The notes under the pieces were generated by a model, which ran no database searches, was not told the origin of the DNA, and was given only the letters and a program-made list of their open reading frames with translations. Below, one piece after another: positions 1 through 10,615 of a stretch of DNA of 64,000 nt; the first letter of the stretch is position 1, and every line of letters begins with the position of its first letter. The position numbers and the translations under genes were made by a program. The DNA comes from Roseitranquillus sp963749675 (GTDB lineage Bacteria > Pseudomonadota > Alphaproteobacteria > Rhodobacterales > Rhodobacteraceae): positions 1 to 64,000 of the forward strand of contig CAVVNT010000011.1 of assembly GCA_963749675.1 (NCBI GenBank), read 5' to 3'.

Positions 1-61
1 GCAGGTTCGAAGCCACGTCAGAGAGACGTAGGCCCGCAGGCGGACGAGGCGGCGCGGTGCT

Positions 62-1813
<1,752 letters not shown>

Positions 1814-1851
1814 CTCACCGCTCCGTCTTTTCGTTCATGTTGATCAGCTGG

Positions 1852-1885
1852 AAACAAAAACGCCCCCGGTGTTGTTTCGGGGGCG
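1852..1885 (-). terminator. Attenuator terminator in the ilvB leader
   Basis: On the minus strand an 8-bp perfect GC stem (CGCCCCCG ... CGGGGGCG, 9-nt loop) is followed directly by TTTTTGTTT. This is a classic intrinsic terminator lying between a short leader ORF and ilvB, so it fits transcription attenuation rather than the end of a gene. Confidence 0.85.
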
Positions 1886-1911
1886 CGCGGCTCAGGGTCC
1901 TTGGCTGTCGC

Positions 1912-1959
1912 TCAGGGAACCGAAAGGCGCGCCATCCGTACGAGTACGTTCCGAGTCAT
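1912..1959 (-). CDS. ilvB leader peptide (attenuation)
   Basis: A 15-codon ORF translating to MTRNVLVRMARLSVP, with GGAGAG about 7 nt before the ATG. It contains two Val codons flanking a Leu (Val-Leu-Val), another Leu and another Val, so ribosome stalling would report on branched-chain aminoacyl-tRNA. It ends 26 nt before the terminator stem, as expected for ribosome-mediated attenuation of ilv genes. It is too short for ordinary gene callers. The function is inferred from layout and composition. Confidence 0.75.
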   Translation of the reverse strand: MTRNVLVRMARLSVP

Positions 1960-2180
1960 AGATCTCTCCATGTCGATGCGTCACCCTAGGTTCGTGCGGT
2001 TGGTCGCGTCAATACGGGTCGTGGACGCCGGTTGCACATACCGCGGCCGAGCAGAAGCGAAAACCCATAACGCATGAGAGAGACGGCGAGTTCCAGCCGA
2101 GAGCACAACTATTGTTTGCGAACTGCAATGCATCTTGTAATCTTGCAACGATTGGCGGGCCGCTGGCGAAAGGGTTCGAC

Positions 2181-2826
2181 GTGGATGGTGCGGCAGACCT
2201 GGTAGACGCAGCGACGGCCGGCGAGGGCGAGCAGGTGGACGCCCGCTTCGCGGAGTTCAACCACAGGATCTTGAACTCGCTCGCGATGATCGCCTCTATC
2301 ATCGGGATGGAGTTCGCGCGCGATCGACGACCTCGCGGGCAAGACGGCGTTGGAGAGGGTGCGCTCGCGACTCGTCGCCGTTTCAAACCTGTGCCGGATC
2401 TTGGGCTCGGCCGATTCGGCGAGCCGGATCCGGGCGGACGCGTACCTCCGCAGCGTCGCGGAAGCGGTCTCGTCCGCCGTCGGGTCCAGCGACCGGATCG
2501 TGGTCGAGCTTCAGGCTCCCGCCTGCGAGTTGACGACGTCGCAGGCTGCGACGCTCGGCCTCATCGCGAACGAGGCGATGACGAATTCCTACAAGCACGC
2601 CTTCGTGGACCGTGATGCTGGCCGCATCTGCGTCTCACTATCAGAGAATGCGGATGATTTGACCTTGATCGTCGCGGACGACGGGCAGGGCCTGAGCAAG
2701 ACCGCACGCGACGGTCTCGGCACGACGCTGATCGAGTCGCTGGCGGTCGACCTCGCCGGCGACGTCTGCGTCCTGAGCGACGACGGGGGCACGCGCGTCA
2801 AGGTGAGCTTTCCGCGAGAACTCTGA
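2181..2826 (+). pseudogene. Sensor histidine kinase (HisKA_2 type), frameshifted
   Basis: The first frame carries the dimerisation/phosphoacceptor box FAEFNHRILNSLAMIASIIG. After a shift in the GCGCGCG run near 2316-2322 a second frame carries the ATPase domain: N box GLIANEAMTNSYKHAF, G1 VADDGQGL, G2 GLGTTLIESLA. No sensor domain or membrane segment precedes it, so it would be a small soluble kinase. The start is uncertain (GTG 2181, or TTG 2112). It lies just upstream of the TRAP genes, but no partner response regulator is nearby. It could be a real pseudogene or a sequencing indel. Confidence 0.7.
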
Positions 2827-2999
2827 AGTGCGCCGGCATTTGACGCGGGGGCAAGTTCCAGTGTGGCGACAGTAACGTACCGGAAAGCGCCATTGATCCC
2901 CGATCTCGGTATTAACAGGACTGCGCGCCCGATATAGGGTCTCGCCACTTGGCGGTCCGTCGGCGCACGACGGACCCAATAATGTTGGGGAGGATATCA

Positions 3000-4085
3000 A
3001 TGGACAGACGTTCTTTTCTGAAGAACTCGGCTGTCGGAGGCACGACGGCGGCGGCGGCCACACTCGCCGCGCCAGCCTACGCGCAAGGCAACAGAACGCT
3101 GACGCTCGTGACGACATGGCCGCGCGGGCTTGCGGGCGTGCATGACGCCGCCCAGCGCGCCGCCGACAACATCACCGCCATGTCCGACGGACAGCTGACG
3201 GTCGATCTCAAGGCGGCCGGTGAACTCGTCGGTGCGTTCGAGGTGTTCGACGCCGTGACGGCAGGCCAGGCCGACATGTATCACGGCGCGGACTATTACT
3301 TCATTGGCCAGCATCCGGGCTACGGTTTCTACGCGTCGGTGCCGTTCGGGATGACGGCGGTGGAACTCGCGACTTGGTACTATCACGACGGCGGGATGGA
3401 GCTTCATGACGAACTGGGCCAAATCTTCGGCCTGAAGTCGTTCTTGGCGGGCAACACGGGCGCCCAGTGCGGCGGCTGGTTCCGCAAGCAGATCAACGGT
3501 CCCGAGGACCTGCAGGGCCTGCGCTTCCGCATGCCGGGCCAGGGCGGTCAGGCGCTGACCAAGCTCGGCGTCTCGGTTCAGAACCTGCCGGGCGGCGAGA
3601 TTTACCAGGCCCTCTCCTCCGGTGCGCTTGACGGTACTGAGTGGATCGGCCCCTGGTCCGACCAGGCCGCAGGGTTCCAGGAAATCACCAACATCTACTA
3701 CACCGCGGGGTTCCACGAGCCGGGCCCCGGTCTGAGCCTCGCGACGAACCGCGAGGTCTTCGAAAGCCTCACGCCCGCGCAGCAGAAGATCATCCAGATC
3801 ACCGCGGGCGAATGCCACCAGTGGAACCTGACTCAGTTCCATTCGAACAATGGCCAGGCCCTGGAGCAGTTGCGCGCGGGCGGCGTGCAAACGTTCGAGT
3901 TCCCGGACAGCGTCTGGGACGCTTTCGCGCGCGCCTCCGACGAGGTCCTGCAGGAAAGCATGAGCGACGAGTTGTTCGCGCGCATCTACGACAGCTATAT
4001 GTCATCGATGCGGTCCACAGCGTCCTGGATCGGGCTTACCGAGGGCACCTATACCGCGCAGCGCGCGCGCATCATGGGCATCTGA
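3000..4085 (+). CDS. TRAP transporter substrate-binding protein (DctP family, TakP-like)
   Basis: A 361-residue periplasmic binding protein. The N-terminus MDRRSFLKNSAVGG is a Tat signal, with a likely AxA cleavage at APAYA. The ATG at 3000 has GGAGG 7 nt upstream; longer in-frame starts lack this. Segments such as WPRGLAGVHDAAQRAA, AAGELVGAFEVFDAV, GLRFRMPGQGG (the conserved DctP arginine) and DGTEWIGPWSD closely recall TakP, the Rhodobacter sphaeroides 2-oxoacid binder. Pyruvate, 2-oxobutyrate or a similar 2-oxo acid is therefore the best guess for substrate; this is inferred from remembered similarity. It heads a dctP-dctQ-dctM operon. Confidence 0.92.
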   Translation: MDRRSFLKNSAVGGTTAAAATLAAPAYAQGNRTLTLVTTWPRGLAGVHDAAQRAADNITAMSDGQLTVDLKAAGELVGAFEVFDAVTAGQADMYHGADYYFIGQHPGYGFYASVPFGMTAVELATWYYHDGGMELHDELGQIFGLKSFLAGNTGAQCGGWFRKQINGPEDLQGLRFRMPGQGGQALTKLGVSVQNLPGGEIYQALSSGALDGTEWIGPWSDQAAGFQEITNIYYTAGFHEPGPGLSLATNREVFESLTPAQQKIIQITAGECHQWNLTQFHSNNGQALEQLRAGGVQTFEFPDSVWDAFARASDEVLQESMSDELFARIYDSYMSSMRSTASWIGLTEGTYTAQRARIMGI

Positions 4086-4156
4086 CACCGGCTGTGGCCT
4101 GCTCCCACAGGGGGCGGGCCCTCGGCGGCGGAGCCGGTCAACGGCGGGGGAGCCTG

Positions 4157-5056
4157 ATGGACGCAATCGTCTGGGTAGTCCACAACATCCTGAGGGCGTT
4201 CTGGAGCTTCGCTTTCGCAGTGACGCATCCGGACCTGTGGCTGGACTGGTCGAACCCGGAAGCCATCTTCCGCTTCATCTACTATGGCGGGTCCGTCGAG
4301 TTCTTCTTCGTCGTCTTCGTCGCGTTCCTGATCCTCACCGCGGTCGGCCTCTGGCGAAACCGGGTGATGTGGGCGGTCGTCCGCGGGCTGGAGGGTTTCG
4401 CAAACGGGCTCGGCCGGTTCTTCGCCTGGGCGGGTCTGCTCATGGTGCTTCAGCAGATCATCATCGTTTTCAGTCAGCGCATCTTCTCCGCGTCGGAGCT
4501 GACACTGGGGGTCGGCGTGGCGCTGACGTACGACATCTCGTGGTGGTCTGAAGAGCTGAAGCTCTACAACGCGATGATCGTGGCGCTCTGCTGCACATGG
4601 ACTTTCGTTCAGGGCGGGCACGTCCGCGTCGACCTGGTCTATTCAGGGGTCAGCTACCGCACCAAGCGGGTCATCGACATGCTCGGCTCGTTGCTCTTCA
4701 TGATGCCGTTCGCGGTGCTGGTCTGGATGTACAGCTGGTACTTCATGTGGCGGCATCTGGTGACTCCAAAGGTCTCGGCCTCCGACCGGCTGGAGCAGAT
4801 GCTGATGAAGGCGCGGGCGTTCCGATGGAACGTCGAGACGATCGGCTTCTCCCCGAGTGGATTCAACGGATACTTCCTCTTCAAAGTGCTCCTTGTGCTC
4901 TTCGCGGGCCTGGTGTTCCTGCAGGCGGTGGCGTTCTTCTACAGGTCTTTTCTGGAATGGAAGGAGGGGCCGGAGAGCGAAGGCCGGTACCTCGACAAGG
5001 ACTCGCTTGAGGCGGGCGAAATCGCGATGGCCGCACCAGAACGCCACGCGGGTTAG
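4157..5056 (+). CDS. TRAP transporter small permease (DctQ family)
   Basis: A 299-residue inner-membrane protein with at least four hydrophobic segments (around residues 45-65, 85-105, 140-165 and 175-200, plus one near 250-270). It contains the family signature FVQGGHVRVDLVY. It pairs with the large permease to carry solute handed over by the binding protein, driven by a sodium or proton gradient. The start ATG at 4157 follows GGGGGAG. The frame is open far upstream, but those codons overlap the binding-protein gene and are not real. It lies 71 nt after dctP and 9 nt before dctM. Confidence 0.93.
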   Translation: MDAIVWVVHNILRAFWSFAFAVTHPDLWLDWSNPEAIFRFIYYGGSVEFFFVVFVAFLILTAVGLWRNRVMWAVVRGLEGFANGLGRFFAWAGLLMVLQQIIIVFSQRIFSASELTLGVGVALTYDISWWSEELKLYNAMIVALCCTWTFVQGGHVRVDLVYSGVSYRTKRVIDMLGSLLFMMPFAVLVWMYSWYFMWRHLVTPKVSASDRLEQMLMKARAFRWNVETIGFSPSGFNGYFLFKVLLVLFAGLVFLQAVAFFYRSFLEWKEGPESEGRYLDKDSLEAGEIAMAAPERHAG

Positions 5057-5065
5057 GGGACGGCG

Positions 5066-7420
5066 ATGCTCTTTGGACTCGATGGGGTCGAACTCGGCCT
5101 GATCATTGTGTTCCTGTGTCTCTTCGGGGGAATCCTTTCAGGCTTTCCCGTGGCATTCGCCATCGGCGGAGCCGCGGTAATCTCGTTCGCGATCATCGCG
5201 GCGCTCGACAGCGCCGGCCTGTTGATCCACCAGGCCGTCGACACCGCCAGCGCCGAGTATCGCGCGCTCCTGGCGTCGGGCGAGAGCGCCCTCGACATCT
5301 CCAAGTTCCGATACCCAGACCTGCCGCGCGTCTCGGAGGCGGTGTTTCCCGGTGGATGGGAGCTCGCGGTTGACCGCAACATCAGCTTCATCGTCAACCG
5401 GATGAACGAGCGCGTGCTGGCCGGCCAGTCGATCGAGACGTTGCTGGCGGTTTTGATGTTCGTGCTGATGGGCATCACGCTCGAACGCTCCAAGATCGCC
5501 GAAGACCTGCTGCAGACGATGGCGCGCATCTTCGGTCCGTTGCCCGGCGGGCTCGCCGTCTCGGTCGTGGTCGTCGGCGCATTCCTTGCCGCTTCGACCG
5601 GGATCGTCGGCGCGACCGTCGTCACCATGGGCCTGCTGTCGCTGCCGACGATGCTGCGCAGCCGCTACTCTCCGGAGCTTGCGACCGGCGTCATCGCAGC
5701 CTCCGGTACGCTCGGCCAGATCATCCCGCCGTCCATCGTGATCGTGCTGCTCGGAACGCTCGCCGGTGACATCTACGCCGCCGCCCAGGAAGCGCGGGCA
5801 CAGGCGGCTGGGTGCTCGGACGCGCTGACGTATCTCGGTGAAGCGGCCGTCGTCTCCGTCGGCACGCTGTTTCAGGCTGCACTCCTGCCGGGCATTCTTC
5901 TTGCCACGCTCTATGCTGCCTACGCCTTCGGCTTTGCCTTGCTGAACCCTTCAAAGGCACCGCCGATCGAGACGAGCGAAGGGGCGACCGGTGACGTCGT
6001 TACCCGGTCAGAGGCCTTGACCTGGTTTCTCGGCGTGCCCGCGGCGATCCTTGTCGGCGCATTCGCTTTGGGGTCGCTCGGCCTCGCCGGCAGCCAGTCG
6101 CTCGACGTCAGCAGGTTTACTGAGGCGTCGCCGGGCGCGTCACTGCGTACGAACGTCTCCGAGAAATGCCGGGACGCGATGATCGAGCTCCATGGGCAGG
6201 AGAGGTGGGACAGGGCCGTCGCACAGCAGGCCGAGATCGAGGCCTCCGGAGGCGCCGTCGAAGTGCATGCGCGAACCGAGGAAGAGCTCGCGACCGCCCG
6301 GCGGGTCGTGCTTGAGAACGCGCCGCCGATCGGCACCGGCATCCTGATCGCGGTCACGCTGCTCGGTCTGGTTCTTGCCGTTGCGCGGGGCACGGCGCCG
6401 ACGGCGCCAGCGTGGCCCCTCGTCGTCGGCGGTGCGGGTGTCGTGCTGACACTTCTTTGCGACGCCCTGTTCGTCGCGCCGACCGCCACACCCGGCGCGA
6501 CTTTCCTCGTGCTGCTGGTGCCGCTTCTGCTGACGCTGTTCGGCGTGCGATTCGCGGCCGGGCTGGTGGCGCGCAATGACCTGCTGCGCGTCGTCTTCCC
6601 GCCACTCGTTCTGATCATTGCCGTTCTGGGATCGATCCTCGGCGGCATCACCAATCCCACACCCGCGGCCGCTCTGGGCGCGGGCGGGGCGATCATGCTG
6701 GCCGCCTACCGACGCCTCGTCGACACCGGCCGATCGGGACGCCTCATCGTTCTTACCGCGTTCGCGATCGTCATCATGATCCTTGTTGGGGTGAACTTCG
6801 ACTTGCGCTTGGTCGGCGACGTCCTGGTCGAGAACTGGATCGCATACTTCGTCGCGCAGGCGGCCTACCTCTTCGCCATTTTTGGCCTGCTCTATTCGTG
6901 CTGGGTTCTTTTCGCCGGCGGCATCCTCTCGCCGGTCGTGCGGGAGACCGCGAAGGTCACTTCTATGGTCTTCACGATCCTGATCGGCTCCCAGCTTCTG
7001 AACCTCGTCGTGATCTCCTTCGGCGGCGAAGAGTACATCCAGAGCTTCTTGAGGTCGTTCGATCAGGAGTGGGTGGTGTTCCTGATCGTGATGCTGATCC
7101 TTTTCGTGCTCGGCTTCGTGCTCGACTTCCTGGAGATCATCTACATCGTCATCCCGATCGTCGGGCCCGTCATCTACGGCGGCACGATGGATCCGAAGTG
7201 GGTCACCATCATGATCGCGGTCAACCTTCAGACATCGTTCCTGACGCCGCCGTTCGGCTTCGCGCTTTTCTATCTGCGTGGCGTCGCACCGCCGAGTGTG
7301 ACGACGGGGCAAATCTACCGGGGCATCATCCCCTTCGTACTCATTCAAGTCGCAGGGCTCGCTTTGCTCTGGCTCTTTCCCTCGGTGGTCACAATTGTGC
7401 CCAACCTGATACCGAACTAG
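5066..7420 (+). CDS. TRAP transporter large permease (DctM family), extra-long
   Basis: A 784-residue polytopic membrane protein. Family blocks are clear: GFPVAFAIGG near the start, GIVGATVVTMGLLSLP and ASGTLGQIIPPSIVIVLLG around residues 170-230, and the C-terminal DFLEIIYIVIPIVGPV and LQTSFLTPPFGFALFYLRG. Ordinary DctM proteins are about 430 residues. Here the two conserved halves are separated by a long insertion (about residues 300-500) with extra membrane spans and a charged, probably extramembrane, stretch. A second soluble insert follows the first helix (about residues 45-115). Oversized large permeases are known with TakP-type binding proteins. Confidence 0.92.
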   Translation: MLFGLDGVELGLIIVFLCLFGGILSGFPVAFAIGGAAVISFAIIAALDSAGLLIHQAVDTASAEYRALLASGESALDISKFRYPDLPRVSEAVFPGGWELAVDRNISFIVNRMNERVLAGQSIETLLAVLMFVLMGITLERSKIAEDLLQTMARIFGPLPGGLAVSVVVVGAFLAASTGIVGATVVTMGLLSLPTMLRSRYSPELATGVIAASGTLGQIIPPSIVIVLLGTLAGDIYAAAQEARAQAAGCSDALTYLGEAAVVSVGTLFQAALLPGILLATLYAAYAFGFALLNPSKAPPIETSEGATGDVVTRSEALTWFLGVPAAILVGAFALGSLGLAGSQSLDVSRFTEASPGASLRTNVSEKCRDAMIELHGQERWDRAVAQQAEIEASGGAVEVHARTEEELATARRVVLENAPPIGTGILIAVTLLGLVLAVARGTAPTAPAWPLVVGGAGVVLTLLCDALFVAPTATPGATFLVLLVPLLLTLFGVRFAAGLVARNDLLRVVFPPLVLIIAVLGSILGGITNPTPAAALGAGGAIMLAAYRRLVDTGRSGRLIVLTAFAIVIMILVGVNFDLRLVGDVLVENWIAYFVAQAAYLFAIFGLLYSCWVLFAGGILSPVVRETAKVTSMVFTILIGSQLLNLVVISFGGEEYIQSFLRSFDQEWVVFLIVMLILFVLGFVLDFLEIIYIVIPIVGPVIYGGTMDPKWVTIMIAVNLQTSFLTPPFGFALFYLRGVAPPSVTTGQIYRGIIPFVLIQVAGLALLWLFPSVVTIVPNLIPN

Positions 7421-7562
7421 GCCCCGGCCCCCTGGATCGGCTCGCGACCCGCTCGGCCGCCTCATTCACGCTCCCGAAGTGCGGGCGCGCCCTGAGCAAT
7501 CTCCCGATGGAGCAATGGGCAGCCAGCGGAGCGTTTCGTTCCGCGGAGCGATCTCGACACCG

Positions 7563-7588
7563 CGCCCCTCTTGTCGCAGAGAGGGGCG
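7563..7588 (+). terminator. GC hairpin between dctM and ilvN
   Basis: A perfect 9-bp stem (CGCCCCTCT ... AGAGGGGCG) with an 8-nt loop. No T tract follows (TCCTCGC). It lies 143 nt after dctM and 40 nt before ilvN. It could end the TRAP transcript by a weak mechanism or act as an ilvN leader structure. The role is not determinable from sequence. Confidence 0.35.
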
Positions 7589-7627
7589 TCCTCGCTTTGG
7601 GGGGCGCCACCGATCGGACGTTATTCA

Positions 7628-8191
7628 ATGTCGAACCTGCAGATCGAAAAGGGCTCGTCGAAGCATTCCGCCTACGACCTCCGGTCGAGGTATGCCGACG
7701 TGGACGAGCGTCACACCCTTGCCGTCATCGTCGAGAACGAGCCCGGCGTGCTGGCCCGAGTGGTCGGTCTGTTCTCGGGACGCGGCTACAATATCGAGAG
7801 CCTGACGGTCGCCGAGATCGACCACGAGGGGCACCGCAGCCGGATCACTATCGTTACCTCGGGTACGCCCCAGATCATCGAGCAGATCAAGGCCCAGCTT
7901 GGGCGCATCGTCGTGGTGCACGAGGTTCATGACCTCACCGTCGAGGGGCCCTCGGTGGAGCGCGAGCTCGCGCTCTTCAAGGTATCGGGCGAAGGTGAGA
8001 AGCGGGTCGAGGCGCTGCGTCTCGCCGACATCTTCCGCGCCAACGTGGTCGACTCGACCTTGAAGAGCTTTGTCTTCGAGATCACCGGCACATCAGCGAA
8101 GATAGACGCCTTCGCCGACCTCATGCGCCCCCTCGGCCTGAAGGAGATGGCAAGAACGGGGGTAGCCGCCCTCGCGCGGGGCGCCGTTTGA
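7628..8191 (+). CDS. ilvN: Acetolactate synthase small (regulatory) subunit
   Basis: A 187-residue regulatory subunit that activates the catalytic subunit and confers valine feedback inhibition. The N-terminal ACT domain (about residues 25-100) includes TLAVIVENEPGVLARVVGLFSGRGYNIESL. The C-terminal ALS_ss_C domain includes VERELALFKV and DIFRANVVDSTLKSFVFEITG. Start taken at ATG 7628 (MSNLQIEK); an upstream in-frame ATG would add 19 residues that fall inside a GC hairpin. The catalytic subunit gene lies across the TRAP operon on the other strand. Confidence 0.96.
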   Translation: MSNLQIEKGSSKHSAYDLRSRYADVDERHTLAVIVENEPGVLARVVGLFSGRGYNIESLTVAEIDHEGHRSRITIVTSGTPQIIEQIKAQLGRIVVVHEVHDLTVEGPSVERELALFKVSGEGEKRVEALRLADIFRANVVDSTLKSFVFEITGTSAKIDAFADLMRPLGLKEMARTGVAALARGAV

Positions 8192-8243
8192 CTGCTACGC
8201 ACGGTGTCGAACGCGCCAAGGTCTGGCCGCGAGGGTTTTCGCG

Positions 8244-8492
8244 ATGTTGAAGGTGGTGAAGATAGCAGTCGGCGACATCCGCGTTCCGGTCAAGCGGACA
8301 AAGACGCTGGACCCGGCCAAGGTCGAGGCTTTGGCCGAAAGCATGCTCGAGAACGGTCAGACCACTCCGATCTCCGTCCGCTCCGACGGCGACCGCTACA
8401 TCCTTGTCGAGGGTTTGCACCGTCTCGAGGCGCTGAAAGCGCTTGGCGAGGCGACCGTCGACGGATTCGTGGTGCAGGCCCGGCGGCATTGA
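8244..8492 (+). CDS. Small stand-alone ParB/sulfiredoxin-like domain protein
   Basis: An 82-residue protein consisting of little more than a ParB N-terminal fold: an opening VVKIAVGDIRVP strand, LDPAKVEALAESMLENGQTTPISVR, then YILVEGLHRLEALKALG, where ParB has its G-E-R/H-R box. No DNA-binding HTH follows, so a chromosome-partition role is unlikely. Stand-alone members can be nuclease-, kinase- or sulfiredoxin-like. The precise function is unknown. It starts 52 nt after ilvN with a weak ribosome site. Confidence 0.7.
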   Translation: MLKVVKIAVGDIRVPVKRTKTLDPAKVEALAESMLENGQTTPISVRSDGDRYILVEGLHRLEALKALGEATVDGFVVQARRH

Positions 8493-8572
8493 AGCAGCCT
8501 CGTTGCCAGCGGCGTCGATCGGATGGAGGCGTCCGCGCGTCCGCGAGCCGGCGCAGCGTTCGCGTCCTGATA

Positions 8573-9648
8573 ATGCCCGACTGTTCCGCTCTGGCCGATG
8601 CGATCGCGCGCGCTCAGGCTGTGTTTCCCCGCGCGCGCGTCATCGTCTGCGGCCGCCACACGGCTCAGACATCAGGTGTGGAAGCGTTCCGCTCCGGCGC
8701 CGACGATTTCGTCCAGCCCGCGGCAGACGAAAGCGAGAGCTTCGCAATTCTGTCGCGCCATGTCGAAGCGCCGAATGGCGCCGTGGCGGACGATGCGGAT
8801 CTCGAACTCGTCGGGGACAGCGATGCGATGGAGGATTTGCGTCGGCTGATCCGACGCCTCGCCCCCAGCAGCGCAACAGTCCTGCTGACGGGCGAAACAG
8901 GCACCGGCAAGGAATGCGCCACGGTCCTCCTTCACCGGCTGGGCCAGAGGAGAAAGGGACCCATGGTCGCTCTTAATTGTGCGGCGATCCCGGCCACTCT
9001 TCTCGAAGGAGAGCTCTTCGGCTAAGAGCGCGGGGCATTCTCCGGGGCGCATTCCGCATATCCCGGCAAGCTCAAGTTGACCGACGGCGGCACGCTCTTC
9101 CTCGACGAGATCGGTGAGCTCAGCCCGATGGGGCAGGACAAGATTCTCCGAGCGATAGAGACGCGTTAAAGCTATCGGCTCGGCGGACGCGCGGCGGTAA
9201 GGTTCGACGTCCGTATCATCGTGGCAAGCAACCGCGATCTCGCCCGTGAGCGGGACGAGGGGCGCTTTCGCGAGGATCTCGACTTCCGTCTTGCGGTTGC
9301 GAAGGTCCGAATGCCTCCTCTTCGCGAGCGGCGCGAGGATGTCGGCCCCATAGCCGCTCACCTGTTGCACGGACTTGCCGAAGCCGCAGGCCGACCGACG
9401 ATGCAAATTGATGCAGATCGATGCTGCCGCCATTTCCGCGCTCAGCTCATACGACTGGCCGGGAAATGTGCGGGAGTTGCGCAACGTCCTAGAAGTCGGA
9501 GCGCGCCCGCTTGCTCAAGTCGCTCGAGCACAGCGTCGGCAACAAGAGCCTCGCGGCGCGCGAACTCAACTGCTCACACATGACGCTCTACCGCAAACTC
9601 GCCCGATACGAGGGCGATGAGAGTGTCACGGGCGGCCCACCCCCGTAA
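8573..9648 (+). pseudogene. Sigma-54-dependent response regulator, decayed
   Basis: The remains of an NtrC-type activator. They include part of a receiver-like region (GADDFVQP), then the AAA+ core: Walker A GETGTGKE, the sigma-54 contact GAFSGA, Walker B GTLFLDEIGELS and VRIIVASNRDL. A shifted frame carries the C-terminal Fis-type HTH (NKSLAARELNCSHMTLYRKL). Two in-frame TAA codons (9023-9025 and 9167-9169) interrupt the AAA+ domain and at least one frameshift precedes the HTH. Two nonsense codons make genuine decay more likely than sequencing error. Confidence 0.85.
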
Positions 9649-9934
9649 CACTCAACGTCACACCCATTCCTGACGCGGAGAGCAGCCCGCGCAATAAGGC
9701 CCTGTCGCAAAAGGGTTCTCCGAGAGTGGCACGCTTCTTTCATGTATATTTCTTGCCGGCGGCGTTCTCCGGAAGCTGAGACGGCGGTGCCATGACGGGC
9801 GTCGGCGAACCCGGCGACGATCCGTACGAGCCGCGTATTGCCGCATCCAAGGATGTTCCTGAGGGATCATGTCGTTGCCTCAGCCAAATGCTCCTGGGAG
9901 TGCTGGCTCGCGCGGGCTTTGTGATCCGACGGTT

Positions 9935-9993
9935 CCTGATGACCTCTGACGCGCGAAGCCTCCACATTGCGCAGCGCGTCAGAGGTCATCAGG
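9935..9993. repeat. 19-bp perfect inverted repeat
   Basis: CCTGATGACCTCTGACGCG at 9935-9953 is repeated in inverted orientation at 9975-9993, with a 21-nt spacer. It lies within the 3' end of the split rve transposase and could be a terminal structure of that element. Confidence 0.8.
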
Positions 9994-10221
9994 GGGGGCG
10001 CGGCCGCGCTGACTCCGAACACCAGTGCTCTGGCCATGTCGCCTCTCCAGGTCTTCAGGCGGCGCTGCACGGTGCGGATCAACCCGTCGGGACAGGTATC
10101 CGGCTGGGCGGCCTGAAGCCTGCCCAGAAGCTCACGCCCGGTTTGTGACGGGTCCTCGTCGACCCACGCCTTGAGGTCGTCGGTGACTTTGGCGCGGGGA
10201 TCAGGGCGCCGGCGCCCTCGC

Positions 10222-10252
10222 GGGACGGCTCGAGGGACGGCTCGAGGGACGG
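10222..10252. repeat. 12-bp tandem repeat, about 2.6 copies
   Basis: GGGACGGCTCGA occurs twice in tandem, followed by GGGACGG. It lies in the linker part of the rve transposase fragment and encodes a Pro/Arg/Val-rich stretch (AVPRAVPR). Confidence 0.85.
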
Positions 10253-10431
10253 GGGGCTTTTTCCGGGACGTGGGCCTGATCTCTCCCTCCTTCGGTAGTG
10301 CCCCGCCGGGTGGTGTAGGAGGCCGCGCGCGGAGCCTTTCGGCGTAGCGCAGCGCGCGGCCGGTCTGGCGGCCACCGCGCTTCTTCGTAGTCTGAGGTTG
10401 TTCAAGCCGACGACAACGAAGGGAGAGCACT

Positions 10432-10615
10432 ATGACCGACACCACGATCGACCTTCCGTGCGTGATCGCCAAGAGCGATGACGCAGACTTTCTGCGCGAG
10501 CTGATCAGGACGCCGCGCAGCGGCTGATGGACATTGAGGTGGCTGCCGTGTGCGGCGCTGGTCATGGCGAGCGAACGCCGGACCGCGAGAACCAGCGGAA
10601 CGGCTTGTCTTATGA
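10432..10615 (+). pseudogene. IS256 transposase, N-terminal fragment
   Basis: It starts MTDTTIDLPCVIAK at an ATG preceded by GGGAGAG. A frameshift follows near 10520, after which the frame reads DAAQRLMDIEVAAVCGAGHG and RENQRNG, the usual Mutator-type N-terminus. It stops abruptly at the IS110 insertion; the reading resumes at 12894 with YRPRQWDTRAGSIGL. Confidence 0.75.

Larger units (their letters stand above)
9868..10344 (-). pseudogene. C-terminal fragment of an integrase-core (rve) transposase
   Basis: The minus-strand frame contains EGEIRPTSRKK, then DLKAWVDEDPSQTGRELLGR and DGLIRTVQRRLKTWRGDMAR. This is the C-terminal tail typical of a family of rve-domain transposases. The matching N-terminal and catalytic part lies at 13973-14960 on the same strand. 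The two are parted by the IS256 element, so together they appear to be one gene split by insertion. Confidence 0.65.

Noticed and set aside
1..61. tRNA-like GGTTCGAA near the left edge
   Set aside because: No acceptor stem or other arms can be folded around it.
3641..4156. In-frame N-terminal extension of the DctQ gene
   Set aside because: It overlaps the dctP gene in another frame; the ATG at 4157 with GGGGGAG gives a normal DctQ N-terminus.
8244..8492. Chromosome partition gene parB
   Set aside because: Only the N-terminal fold is present; no HTH or dimer domain, no parA and no parS-like sites nearby.
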